9,053 nucleotides of DNA from Ruminococcus_G sp963594675 (GCA_963594675.1 CAVBGA010000001.1:1-9053), one strand, 5' to 3'. Counted from the first letter of the stretch, positions 1 through 6,142 are shown. Made by a program: numbers and translations. The notes: generated from the letters alone by a model not told the origin.

Positions 1-959
1 GCTATAACCTATTTAATGTCACCATGCGTCGTATGGGTGTGGATTTCACTTTTGTGGATCCGGATTGCAGTGATGAAGAGCTGGAAGCTGCATTCAAGCC
101 CAATACTAAGGCTGTTTATGGCGAGACCATTGCCAATCCGGCCTTGATCGTTTTTGATATTGAGCGTTTTGCCAAGGCAGCTCATGCACATGGGGTCCCC
201 TTGGTTATTGACAATACCTTTGCTACGCCTATTAATTGTCGTCCAATTGAGTGGGGAGCAGATATCGTAATCCATTCCACTACAAAATATATGGATGGAC
301 ATGATGCTACCATTGGCGGTGCAATTATTGATGCAGGTAAATTTGACTGGATGGCTCATGCAGACAAATTCCCGGGACTTTGCACACCGGACGAATCTTA
401 CCATGGCATTACCTATGCTGAGAAGTTTGGAAAAGAAGGTGCCTATATTACCAAGGCTACCGCTCAGCTTATGCGTGATTTGGGAGCAATCCCTTCTCCT
501 ATGAGTTGCTATATGCTGAATTTGGGACTGGAATCTATGGCTGTTCGTGTGGAGCGTCATTGCCAAAATGCCCAAAAGGTGGCAGAATTTCTGGCGGAAA
601 ATCCCCAGGTATCCTATGTCACCTATCCAGGCCTTCCTCAGGATAAATATTATGAGAGAGGTCAGAAATACCTGCCAAACGGCAGCTGCGGCGTAATTTC
701 TTTCGGTGTAAAGGGCGGAAGAGCAGCTGCTGAGGAGTTTATGAAACATTTGGATCTGGCCATTATTGCTACCCACGTAGCAGATGCCCACACCTGCGTA
801 CTGCATCCGGCTTCTTCCACCCATCGCCAGATGTCCGATGAGGAATTAATCGCCGGTGGTGTACTTCCGGACATGGTAAGACTGTCCGTAGGTATTGAGA
901 ATGTGGAGGATATCATTGAAGATCTGACTCAGGCTCTGGAGAAATCAAAAGAAGCATAA
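1..959 (+). CDS. metY: O-acetylhomoserine sulfhydrylase (homocysteine synthase), 5' truncated
   Basis: This PLP enzyme of the Cys/Met metabolism family makes homocysteine from O-acetylhomoserine and sulfide in the cytoplasm. The reading frame is open from base 3 (YNLFNVTMRRMG...), so the gene starts upstream of the window. The ATG at 24 is internal. About 318 codons are visible, and the family is usually about 425-430 residues, so roughly 110 N-terminal residues are missing. Counting from the ATG at 24, the sequence shows VIDNTFATP (61-69), the PLP-lysine motif HSTTKYMDGHD with K88, and near the C-terminus the substrate-pocket motif LHPASSTHRQ. The full-length C-terminal half and the intact sulfhydrylase-type motifs favour O-acetylhomoserine sulfhydrylase. 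Cystathionine gamma-synthase or a gamma-lyase of the same fold is less likely. It is followed closely by cysK, probably in one transcript. Confidence 0.9.
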   Translation, partial: YNLFNVTMRRMGVDFTFVDPDCSDEELEAAFKPNTKAVYGETIANPALIVFDIERFAKAAHAHGVPLVIDNTFATPINCRPIEWGADIVIHSTTKYMDGHDATIGGAIIDAGKFDWMAHADKFPGLCTPDESYHGITYAEKFGKEGAYITKATAQLMRDLGAIPSPMSCYMLNLGLESMAVRVERHCQNAQKVAEFLAENPQVSYVTYPGLPQDKYYERGQKYLPNGSCGVISFGVKGGRAAAEEFMKHLDLAIIATHVADAHTCVLHPASSTHRQMSDEELIAGGVLPDMVRLSVGIENVEDIIEDLTQALEKSKEA

Positions 960-994
960 AATAGAAAAGAATCGAATAAAGGAGAAAATTGGAA

Positions 995-1927
995 ATGATT
1001 TACGATAATGTATTGGAGGCCATGGGGCATACCCCGGTCATTCGTCTCAACCACATGACCGGGGAGAACAGCGCTCAGGTTCTTGTAAAATATGAAGGCT
1101 TAAATGTAGGAGGCTCTATCAAGAGTCGTACCGCCTATAATATGATTCTGGCAGCAGAAAAGCAGGGCTTAATCCATGAAAATACCATCATCGTAGAGCC
1201 TACCAGCGGCAATCAGGGAATTGGTCTGGCTTTGGTAGGTGCTGTTCGAGGTTATCGCACCATCATCATTATGCCGGATTCTGTCAGTGTAGAGAGAAGA
1301 AAGCTGGTCAAACACTACGGCGCTGAAGTTATTGTCATTCATGACGATGGTGATATCGGAAAATGCATCGATGAGTGTCTGCAGACAGCTCTTAGAATGC
1401 AGGAAAAAGACCCCAATGTCTTCGTACCACAGCAGTTTTCTAATCCTGCCAACAATGAAGTGCACAAATTCCATACGGCCCTGGAGATGGCAGAACAGGT
1501 AGGCGGACCAATCCATGGTTTCTGCTCAGGAGTGGGAACCGGAGGAACGATTTCCGGCATTGGCGAAACCCTAAAAGCTCTGAATCCTGACATTGAGATC
1601 TGGGCAGTAGAGCCGGAAAATGCAGCCATTCTGGCTGGAGGAAATATCGGTACTCACTTGCAGATGGGTATCGGCGATGGCATCATTCCCGACAATCTGA
1701 ATCAGGAGATTTACAGCGAGATCTGTATTGTAACTGATGAGGAAGCCATTCAGACCGCAAAAGATTTGGCAAAAAAAGAGGGACTTATGGTAGGAATTTC
1801 CAGCGGAACCAATGTATGCGCAGCTATCAAGCTAGCAAAGAAATTAGGACCGGGAAAAACCGTAGTAACAATCTTGCCAGACACTGCAGAACGCTATTTC
1901 AGCACTCCTCTTTTTGAAGGAGAATAA
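995..1927 (+). CDS. cysK: cysteine synthase (O-acetylserine sulfhydrylase) family
   Basis: This fold-type II PLP enzyme is expected to form cysteine from O-acetylserine and sulfide. Starting at ATG 995 it has 310 residues, normal for CysK. It begins MIYDNVLEAMGHTPVIRL, the usual family start. PLP lysine K43 lies in GGSIKSR, the substrate loop is TSGNQG (70-75), the phosphate-binding loop is GTGGTISG (181-188), and the C-terminus carries LPDTAERYFSTPLF. A GGAG at 981-984 lies 10 bp before this ATG. A TTG at 989 would add two residues but is only 4 bp from the GGAG, so ATG is preferred. The gene lies 35 bp after metY, consistent with a sulfur-assimilation operon. Two motifs deviate from the common SVKDR and SGNTG forms, so a related beta-replacement activity such as cystathionine beta-synthase cannot be excluded. 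No clear terminator follows. Confidence 0.9.
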   Translation: MIYDNVLEAMGHTPVIRLNHMTGENSAQVLVKYEGLNVGGSIKSRTAYNMILAAEKQGLIHENTIIVEPTSGNQGIGLALVGAVRGYRTIIIMPDSVSVERRKLVKHYGAEVIVIHDDGDIGKCIDECLQTALRMQEKDPNVFVPQQFSNPANNEVHKFHTALEMAEQVGGPIHGFCSGVGTGGTISGIGETLKALNPDIEIWAVEPENAAILAGGNIGTHLQMGIGDGIIPDNLNQEIYSEICIVTDEEAIQTAKDLAKKEGLMVGISSGTNVCAAIKLAKKLGPGKTVVTILPDTAERYFSTPLFEGE

Positions 1928-1961
1928 TTTGCTTTTTTAGCTAAGGTTAAGGTTTATCATG

Positions 1962-1989
1962 TTCTCTATTCAGCTTTTTCTCTTATACT
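1962..1989 (+). promoter_or_regulatory. possible promoter for the small double-glycine peptide gene
   Basis: TATACT at 1984-1989 is a good -10 hexamer. The only -35 candidate at 16-17 bp upstream is the poor TTCTCT at 1962-1967. If used, transcription would start near 1996 and give a leader of about 120 nt before the ATG at 2118. The weak -35 makes this tentative. Read-through from cysK is the alternative, as no convincing terminator is seen between them. Confidence 0.3.
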
Positions 1990-1992
1990 AAG

Positions 1993-2035
1993 CACATACA
2001 AAACAACAACACACAAAAACAAAATAACAATAATA
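1993..2035 (+). other. G-free, A/C-rich low-complexity leader segment
   Basis: Forty-three bases contain no G and few T, dominated by CAA/ACA units. Such RNA cannot fold on itself easily. It falls in the likely 5' untranslated region of the peptide gene at 2118. It may be an unstructured leader that helps ribosome access, or simply low-complexity DNA. No protein is encoded here with a ribosome binding site. Confidence 0.6.
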
Positions 2036-2104
2036 GCAGCAAAAAATACTGTGCAAAGTAAAGGGCATAAGATACGCATTGAAAAATGCAGAAAATGAAG
2101 AATT

Positions 2105-2110
2105 GGAGGA
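2105..2110 (+). promoter_or_regulatory. ribosome binding site fixing the start of the small peptide gene
   Basis: GGAGGA sits 7 bp before the ATG at 2118, an ideal spacing. It decides between this ATG and an in-frame TTG at 2079, which has no comparable site. Confidence 0.85.
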
Positions 2111-2117
2111 CAAAACA

Positions 2118-2345
2118 ATGAGAAAAAATTTAGTGAATGTAAATGACTTGAGAAATGTAAATGGCGGTACGAATATCACGAAGGCAGAGGGAATAAACGG
2201 ATTCGCTCGTCCCATCTATAATAAATCCACTAACCTGAGTGCTAAGACAGCAATTTTGAATTCTGATACAGACGGAGAATTCAAGGAGTGCCTTACAGGA
2301 AAGACAAAAAAGAGGGCGACGACTAGTATTGCCTGTGTGATCTGA
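2118..2345 (+). CDS. putative double-glycine leader peptide (bacteriocin/RiPP precursor), orphan
   Basis: This 75-residue protein is probably a secreted peptide precursor. Residues 5-17, LVNVNDLRNVNGG, fit the double-glycine leader consensus: hydrophobic at -12 (V6), acidic at -8 (D10), Leu at -7 (L11), Val at -4 (V14) and Gly-Gly at -2/-1 (G16, G17). Such leaders are cut after GG by C39-peptidase ABC transporters during export. The predicted 58-residue core starts at T18. It is rich in Thr, Ser, Asn and Lys, has a basic stretch KTKKR (62-66), and contains just two cysteines, C58 and C73, near the hydrophobic end ACVI. The cysteines could form a disulfide, or thioether rings if a modifying enzyme exists elsewhere. 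The gene has its own strong ribosome binding site and a terminator 66 bp downstream. No transporter, immunity or modification gene is in the window. The core resembles no family I can name. The GG-leader call is firmer than any activity. Confidence 0.7.
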   Translation: MRKNLVNVNDLRNVNGGTNITKAEGINGFARPIYNKSTNLSAKTAILNSDTDGEFKECLTGKTKKRATTSIACVI

Positions 2346-2411
2346 TTCGACAGTGCGACCTGCGGTTACTGAGCAACAATCAATTTTAACAGATATATAG
2401 ATGAATAGAAG

Positions 2412-2448
2412 AAAAGGTGGACCTTGCCTTACGGCAGGTTCACCTTTT
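2412..2448. terminator. bidirectional intrinsic terminator between convergent genes
   Basis: The arms are 2412-2428 (AAAAGGTGGACCTTGCC) and 2433-2448 (GGCAGGTTCACCTTTT). They pair over about 16 bp with one bulge and one G-U pair around a TTAC loop. The 3' arm ends in TTTT on the plus strand, and the minus strand continues TTTTCTTCT. It can therefore serve both the peptide gene at 2118-2345 and the minus-strand gene ending at 2467. Confidence 0.85.
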
Positions 2449-2466
2449 GTCGCAGCAAACAACAAA

Positions 2467-2886
2467 TTACAAATCAAAATCCTTAATTACATCCTCTAGA
2501 ATTCCCACAGCATCAGAGATGCAGCCGGGGCAGATACGAAGAACTGTGCCGGTTTCTACTCCCTTCAATTCTTTACAGATAGAAGACTGATTCTTTTCTT
2601 CGAATCTCTTTACAATTTCCTTGGTAATTTTGTAGGTAGCAGCTTTATTCTGGGTAAAATCCGGACCCTTACTATTTAAGAGACTGGCGATGGCTACTGC
2701 ACCAGAAACTGCACCGCAGGTGCCTTGCATGCCTCCCATTCCAAGTCCAAAGCCTTCCAAAACACAGAAAATATCTTCGAGACTCATATCTACTTTATCA
2801 GCAAAGGCACAGGCAACAGCCTGAGCACAATTGTAGCCGCTTTGGTGTAAGCCAGCGGCTTTTTCCATTCTTTCACTAGCACTCAT
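2467..2886 (-). CDS. C_GCAxxG_C_C family redox-type protein
   Basis: This small 139-residue protein belongs to the C_GCAxxG_C_C family (putative redox-active or metal/cofactor-binding proteins common in anaerobes; precise function unknown). The conserved pattern is visible: C20 in GYNCAQAV, the glycine-rich stretch GFGLGMGGMQG (45-55), then C57-G-A-V-S-G62, C104, and a C119-P-G-C122 pair. Two further cysteines are C26 and C41. No signal peptide or membrane segment is seen, so a cytoplasmic location is likely. The start is the ATG at 2886, chosen because AGGAGG (plus-strand 2895-2900) lies 8 bp upstream. A longer open frame to 2913 would include that site and is rejected. It is convergent with the peptide gene and divergent from the metal ATPase. 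The pairing suggests, but does not prove, a role in metal or redox stress. Confidence 0.88.
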   Translation of the reverse strand: MSASERMEKAAGLHQSGYNCAQAVACAFADKVDMSLEDIFCVLEGFGLGMGGMQGTCGAVSGAVAIASLLNSKGPDFTQNKAATYKITKEIVKRFEEKNQSSICKELKGVETGTVLRICPGCISDAVGILEDVIKDFDL

Positions 2887-2922
2887 GATAAAAACCTCCT
2901 GTGAAATAAACAATCCACCTTC

Positions 2923-2931
2923 ATTTTAACA
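2923..2931 (-). promoter_or_regulatory. possible extended -10 promoter for the C_GCAxxG gene
   Basis: On the minus strand this reads TGTTAAAAT, an extended -10 (TG-N-TAAAAT) placed 37 bp before the start codon. No good -35 is seen 17-18 bp upstream, which extended -10 promoters can tolerate. It is separate from the ATPase operators at 3017-3068. Confidence 0.4.
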
Positions 2932-3007
2932 TGAAAATATGTGTTAGGGATTTCTAATATCAGATATAAAAAAAGGAAAATAATTCTTCGTTCGTACAAA
3001 TCAACTC

Positions 3008-3036
3008 TTGACAGGGTATACCCCCTGCGGTATAGT
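3008..3036 (+). promoter_or_regulatory. sigma-A type promoter of the metal ATPase gene
   Basis: TTGACA at 3008-3013 is a perfect -35. It is followed by a 17-bp spacer and TATAGT at 3031-3036, a -10 with one mismatch. Transcription should start near 3043. The spacer and the -10 are occupied by the first inverted repeat (3017-3034), so a bound repressor would block RNA polymerase. Confidence 0.85.
3017..3034 (+). promoter_or_regulatory. operator copy 1, CsoR/RcnR-like
   Basis: TATACCCCCTGCGGTATA is an inverted repeat with half-sites TATACC and GGTATA around a 6-bp centre. The C-run flanked by TAT resembles operators of CsoR/RcnR-family metal-sensing repressors. It covers most of the promoter spacer and four bases of the -10. 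The regulator gene is not in the window, and assignment to CsoR is inference. Confidence 0.65.
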
Positions 3037-3050
3037 AGCTTCGTAAAACA

Positions 3051-3068
3051 TATACCCCCTATGGTATA
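3051..3068 (+). promoter_or_regulatory. operator copy 2, CsoR/RcnR-like
   Basis: TATACCCCCTATGGTATA repeats copy 1 at 16 of 18 positions, and only two of the central bases differ. It starts 34 bp after copy 1 and lies just downstream of the predicted transcription start. This layout fits a two-site repressor arrangement. Confidence 0.65.
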
Positions 3069-3127
3069 TAAAAGAGAGGAAATGAAAAAGCTGTATTGTA
3101 CCCATTATGTAAGGAGTGATAAAAGTT

Positions 3128-5008
3128 ATGAAAAATCTATGCGATAAGCTAGAAGAAGTCTTAGAGATAGATGGGATGAAAAAGGATATCGCCTTTTTGA
3201 TCATTGGAGGAGTCAGCCTTTTGCTAAGTATCTTCCATTTGACCCCAGATTTTTTGCCGGACCCGGCATGGATCGCTATTATTCTCTGTGGCGTTCCTAT
3301 TACTATAGAGGCTTTTGTCGGTTTGGTAAGAGACCATGACATTACCGCCGATGTGCTAGTGGCATTGGCTCTTTGGGCCTCTGTAGTTATTGGTGAGACC
3401 TTTGCTGCTGGCGAGGTGGCTTTTATTATGCAATTGGGTGGCCTTTTGGAGGAGTTGACCGTTGCAAGAGCAAGAGCAGGCATTGAGAAATTAGTGCATT
3501 TGACACCACAAACCGCCAGAATTCTTATGCCGGATGGCAGTGAGAAGATTGTGGAAGCAGAAGAGGTAAAAGTTGGGGATATCCTGCTGGTAAAACCAGG
3601 GGAGACAGTAGCAGTGGATGGTGTCATCACCAAAGGGGAGACATCCATTAATCAGGCAGTTATGACGGGAGAGTCGCTGCCTGTAGATAAAGGTGTAGGA
3701 GATGAAGTATTTTCCGGCACGGTAAATCAGTATGGTGCTTTTGAGATGAAAGCCAGCAAGGTGGGAGAAGATTCCTCTATTCAGAGAATGATTCGTCTGG
3801 TACAGTCGGCAGATGCAGGCAAAGCAAAAATCGTAAATCTGGCAGACCGTTGGGCGGTATGGGTAGTTGCTGGGGCAGCTATTATTGCTATTCTGTCTTA
3901 TCTCTTTACCCAGGACCTCATTCGTTCCGTAACTGTGCTGGTTGTATTTTGCCCTTGTGCTTTGGTGCTTGCCACTCCTACAGCGATTATGGCTGGTATT
4001 GGTAATGTTACCAAGCATGGATTCCTTGTTAGGGAAGGAGATGCCCTTGAACGACTGGCAAAAGTAAATTGCATTACCTTTGATAAGACCGGAACTCTGA
4101 CCTATGGAACTCCTGAGGTCACTGATGTGTTAAGTGTGGATGCAAAGGGGAGAGAGGATTTACTTCGACTTGTTGCAGGAGCCGAGAGTGCTTCAGAACA
4201 TCCCTTGGGACAGGCGATTGTAAGAGCTGCGAAAAAAGAAAAAATGCAGATTTCCAAGGCGGAAAATTTTCATATGATGCCAGGATATGGTGTGAAAGCC
4301 GAGGTGGAAGGAAAGAGCGTAGTGGTCGGAAATCTTAAGCTTTTGAATAAAGAAGAGATTTCCATAGATAAAAGCTTTGTTAGCAATGCGGAAGAATACT
4401 TGGCAAAGGGTAGTACCGTAATCTACATAGCAGTAGATGATAAATTTTATGGATTTGTGGTTATAGCAGATCTTATGAGAGAACAATGTCGGGCCATGAT
4501 CATAAATTTGGAAGGACAGGAAGTTCGTCCGGTTCTTTTGACAGGAGATAATGAAAAGGCAGCTGCCAGTATTGCAGGAGAAGCAAAAATTAAGGATTTC
4601 CAGGCCAATTGCCTTCCTGAGGACAAGATTGCCTTCATTGAGAAAACTCAGAGTCAAGGAAAACGGGTATGTATGATTGGTGATGGCATCAACGACGCCC
4701 CATCCTTGAAGCGTGCCGATGTAGGTATTGCTATGGGCGGGGTAGGATCTGATATTGCTGTGGATGCAGCGGATATTGTTCTGGTGGATGATGACGTAAA
4801 AGAGCTTCCACATTTATTTGCTCTGTCAAAGCGAATGATGAAGATTATTAAAATTAATCTGACCATTTCCATGACACTGAACTTTTTGGCAGTTGCCTTG
4901 GCGGTTCTTGGAATATTGAACCCGGTATGGGGTGCTCTGGTGCACAATGCGGGATCGGTATTTGTTATTATAAATTCTTCCTTACTTCTTACGTGGAAGA
5001 GAGGCTAA
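3128..5008 (+). CDS. heavy-metal-translocating P1B-type ATPase (CPC type)
   Basis: This 626-residue integral membrane ATPase probably exports a metal ion. Four hydrophobic segments (about 20-37, 47-66, 74-88, 92-107) precede the actuator domain with TGES (180-183). Two more segments follow (about 243-260 and 267-287), with the metal-site CPC at 275-277. The phosphorylated aspartate D319 lies in DKTGTLT, the SEHP motif is at 356-359, the hinge is GDGINDAP (518-525), and a final segment pair lies near 577-620. There is no N-terminal HMA or CxxC metal-binding domain. Only about 20 residues precede the first segment. CPC followed by ALVLATP, plus HNAGS (606-610) and NSS (616-618) near the end, does not match the textbook Cu(I) or Zn/Cd signatures I know, so the substrate is left open. 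The start is ATG 3128 after AAGGAG (3111-3116). A GTG at 3116 overlaps that site and is rejected. It is probably derepressed by metal through the twin operators. Confidence 0.92.
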   Translation: MKNLCDKLEEVLEIDGMKKDIAFLIIGGVSLLLSIFHLTPDFLPDPAWIAIILCGVPITIEAFVGLVRDHDITADVLVALALWASVVIGETFAAGEVAFIMQLGGLLEELTVARARAGIEKLVHLTPQTARILMPDGSEKIVEAEEVKVGDILLVKPGETVAVDGVITKGETSINQAVMTGESLPVDKGVGDEVFSGTVNQYGAFEMKASKVGEDSSIQRMIRLVQSADAGKAKIVNLADRWAVWVVAGAAIIAILSYLFTQDLIRSVTVLVVFCPCALVLATPTAIMAGIGNVTKHGFLVREGDALERLAKVNCITFDKTGTLTYGTPEVTDVLSVDAKGREDLLRLVAGAESASEHPLGQAIVRAAKKEKMQISKAENFHMMPGYGVKAEVEGKSVVVGNLKLLNKEEISIDKSFVSNAEEYLAKGSTVIYIAVDDKFYGFVVIADLMREQCRAMIINLEGQEVRPVLLTGDNEKAAASIAGEAKIKDFQANCLPEDKIAFIEKTQSQGKRVCMIGDGINDAPSLKRADVGIAMGGVGSDIAVDAADIVLVDDDVKELPHLFALSKRMMKIIKINLTISMTLNFLAVALAVLGILNPVWGALVHNAGSVFVIINSSLLLTWKRG

Positions 5009-5028
5009 AAAAGCAAAAAGGATAAAAG

Positions 5029-5070
5029 AGGCTGAGTTGGAATGGGCGTTCCCATAAAAACTCAGCCTTT
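5029..5070 (+). terminator. intrinsic terminator after the metal ATPase
   Basis: AGGCTGAGTT (5029-5038) pairs perfectly with AACTCAGCCT (5059-5068). The stem is followed by TT, then GCAATTTTAT. The loop holds a small GGAA/TTCC hairpin (5039-5042 with 5049-5052). It lies 20 bp past the ATPase stop codon. The U-tract is modest, so termination may be incomplete. Confidence 0.7.
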
Positions 5071-5162
5071 GCAATTTTATGAAAATATGAGAGAATAGGG
5101 GTATTGTTTGAAACTGCAAAATTGAAAATTCATAGCTTTACAAATACAGAAAGGATGTGTGC

Positions 5163-5933
5163 ATGGCGATTATCGATATTCATAGCCATATACTTCCTGG
5201 TATAGATGACGGAAGTCGGAATCTTGATGAATCAATAAAAATGCTGGAGAGGTCCAGTGAACAAGGGGTGGAGCTTATCTATGCTACCCCTCATTTTTAT
5301 GCGGATCAGGATCATCCGGACGATTTTTTGAGAAAAAGAGAAGAAGCTTGTAAGAGCCTATTTCAGGAGATGAGGGGAAAAAATATAGAAAATACAGGAA
5401 ATGCAGCTGCATCTCCTGAAAAATTTCCCCAGATTCGCCTAGGGGCAGAAGTTGCCTTCTTTCCAGGGATGAGTTACGCTAAGGCTCTGGGAGAATTGAC
5501 CTTGGAGACCAAAAGTCATCAGAAGCTTCTCCTTTTGGAGATGCCCTTTGGCAACTGGGATGAGGATATTATGCAGGAACTTTGGAAGCTGAGGGAACGA
5601 CGGGACTTCCGACTGGTTCTGGCACATCTGGAACGTTTTACCACATTTAAGAAGAATCATGAATATATCAAAAAGCTTTTGAAAGGACCGGATTTGATTC
5701 AGGTGAATGCAAGCTCTATTTTGGAAGGATTTGGATGGTATAAATTCGGGAAATGGTTCCGTGATGATTGGGTGGATTTTCTGGGATCAGATTGCCATGG
5801 AATAGAACACAGAGCCCCCAATATAGAAGAAGCGCGGAGACTTTTGGATAAGAAATTAGGGCCAAGTTATCTAAAAATGTTGGATGCCCATGGGGAAAGA
5901 ATGCTGGATGGGGAGAAAGATTACGCAAGGTGA
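5163..5933 (+). CDS. CpsB/CapC-type PHP-family tyrosine-protein phosphatase (polysaccharide locus)
   Basis: This 256-residue cytoplasmic enzyme belongs to the PHP (polymerase and histidinol phosphatase) class of manganese-dependent tyrosine phosphatases. In Gram-positive bacteria these dephosphorylate the tyrosine kinase controlling capsule or exopolysaccharide assembly. Metal-ligand motifs appear in order: DIHSHILPGIDDGS (5-18, H7 and H9), ATPH (41-44), GAEV with E96, LEMPFGNW (125-132), AHLER (154-158, H155) and GSDCHG (208-213, D210 and H212). Residues 73-90, between H44 and E96, form a variable polar linker (KNIENTGN...). AGAAAGGA (5148-5155) lies 7 bp before ATG 5163, which is preferred over GTG 5157. 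The cognate kinase and chain-length modulator genes are not in the window. The next genes downstream make nucleotide sugars, which supports a surface-glycan role. I saw no convincing promoter between the ATPase terminator and this start. Confidence 0.9.
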   Translation: MAIIDIHSHILPGIDDGSRNLDESIKMLERSSEQGVELIYATPHFYADQDHPDDFLRKREEACKSLFQEMRGKNIENTGNAAASPEKFPQIRLGAEVAFFPGMSYAKALGELTLETKSHQKLLLLEMPFGNWDEDIMQELWKLRERRDFRLVLAHLERFTTFKKNHEYIKKLLKGPDLIQVNASSILEGFGWYKFGKWFRDDWVDFLGSDCHGIEHRAPNIEEARRLLDKKLGPSYLKMLDAHGERMLDGEKDYAR

Positions 5934-5945
5934 GCTTTCTCCCTA

Positions 5946-5967
5946 CACTTTTTCCCTGCTAAAAGTG
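5946..5967 (+). other. first hairpin of a tandem pair after the phosphatase gene
   Basis: CACTTTT (5946-5952) and AAAAGTG (5961-5967) form a perfect 7-bp stem with an 8-nt loop. No T-run follows, so alone it is not a terminator. It lies 10 bp before the strong terminator at 5978 and may act with it as an RNA control element. Confidence 0.5.
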
Positions 5968-5977
5968 CCTATTAAAA

Positions 5978-6035
5978 GGAGATTTTCTTGATTATAATCA
6001 AGTATAATTGAGAAAATCCCCATTTTTTTTTTTTT
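5978..6035 (+). terminator. strong intrinsic terminator with 13-T run and internal palindrome
   Basis: GGAGATTTTCTTGATT (5978-5993) pairs with AATTGAGAAAATCCCC (6006-6021) over 16 positions, with two G-U pairs and one mismatch. One A follows, then thirteen Ts (6023-6035). Inside it lies the perfect palindrome CTTGATTATAATCAAG (5987-6002). That palindrome could form an alternative hairpin excluding the upper half of the terminator stem. It ends the phosphatase transcript or gates read-through into the dehydratase gene. Confidence 0.88.
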
Positions 6036-6065
6036 CGAGCAGGTAAAGATTTACATAACTTTTAC

Positions 6066-6093
6066 TTGTTTCACTGGGAAAATGAAGTATAAT
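6066..6093 (+). promoter_or_regulatory. probable promoter of the dehydratase gene
   Basis: TATAAT at 6088-6093 is a perfect -10. The -35 candidates are TTGTTT (6066-6071, 16-bp spacer) or CTTGTT one base earlier (17-bp spacer), both only partial matches. It lies just after the terminator and 50 bp before the ATG at 6143, giving the dehydratase gene its own transcription start. Confidence 0.55.
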
Positions 6094-6142
6094 AGATGAG
6101 TGTATGAAGGAAGAAAAAATTATTATGAAAGAGAAATAAAAC

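Noticed and set aside
9..824. Long minus-strand open frame (271 codons) opposite metY
   Set aside because: It lies wholly antisense to a clear PLP enzyme, has no recognisable domain and has low-complexity Cys/His/Ile composition typical of shadow frames.
1928..1960. Possible terminator after cysK (GCTTTTTTAGC)
   Set aside because: The stem is only three base pairs, too weak to call.
2079..2117. Upstream TTG start extending the small peptide by 13 residues
   Set aside because: It has no ribosome binding site, whereas ATG 2118 has GGAGGA at 7 bp spacing and gives a leader that fits the GG consensus.
2887..2913. Longer N-terminus for the C_GCAxxG protein (nine extra residues)
   Set aside because: The extension would translate through the AGGAGG site that serves ATG 2886.
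3001..4018. Minus-strand open frames of 215 and 175 codons overlapping the ATPase gene
   Set aside because: They oppose a full set of P-type ATPase motifs, and one would run through the promoter and operators. They are shadow frames.
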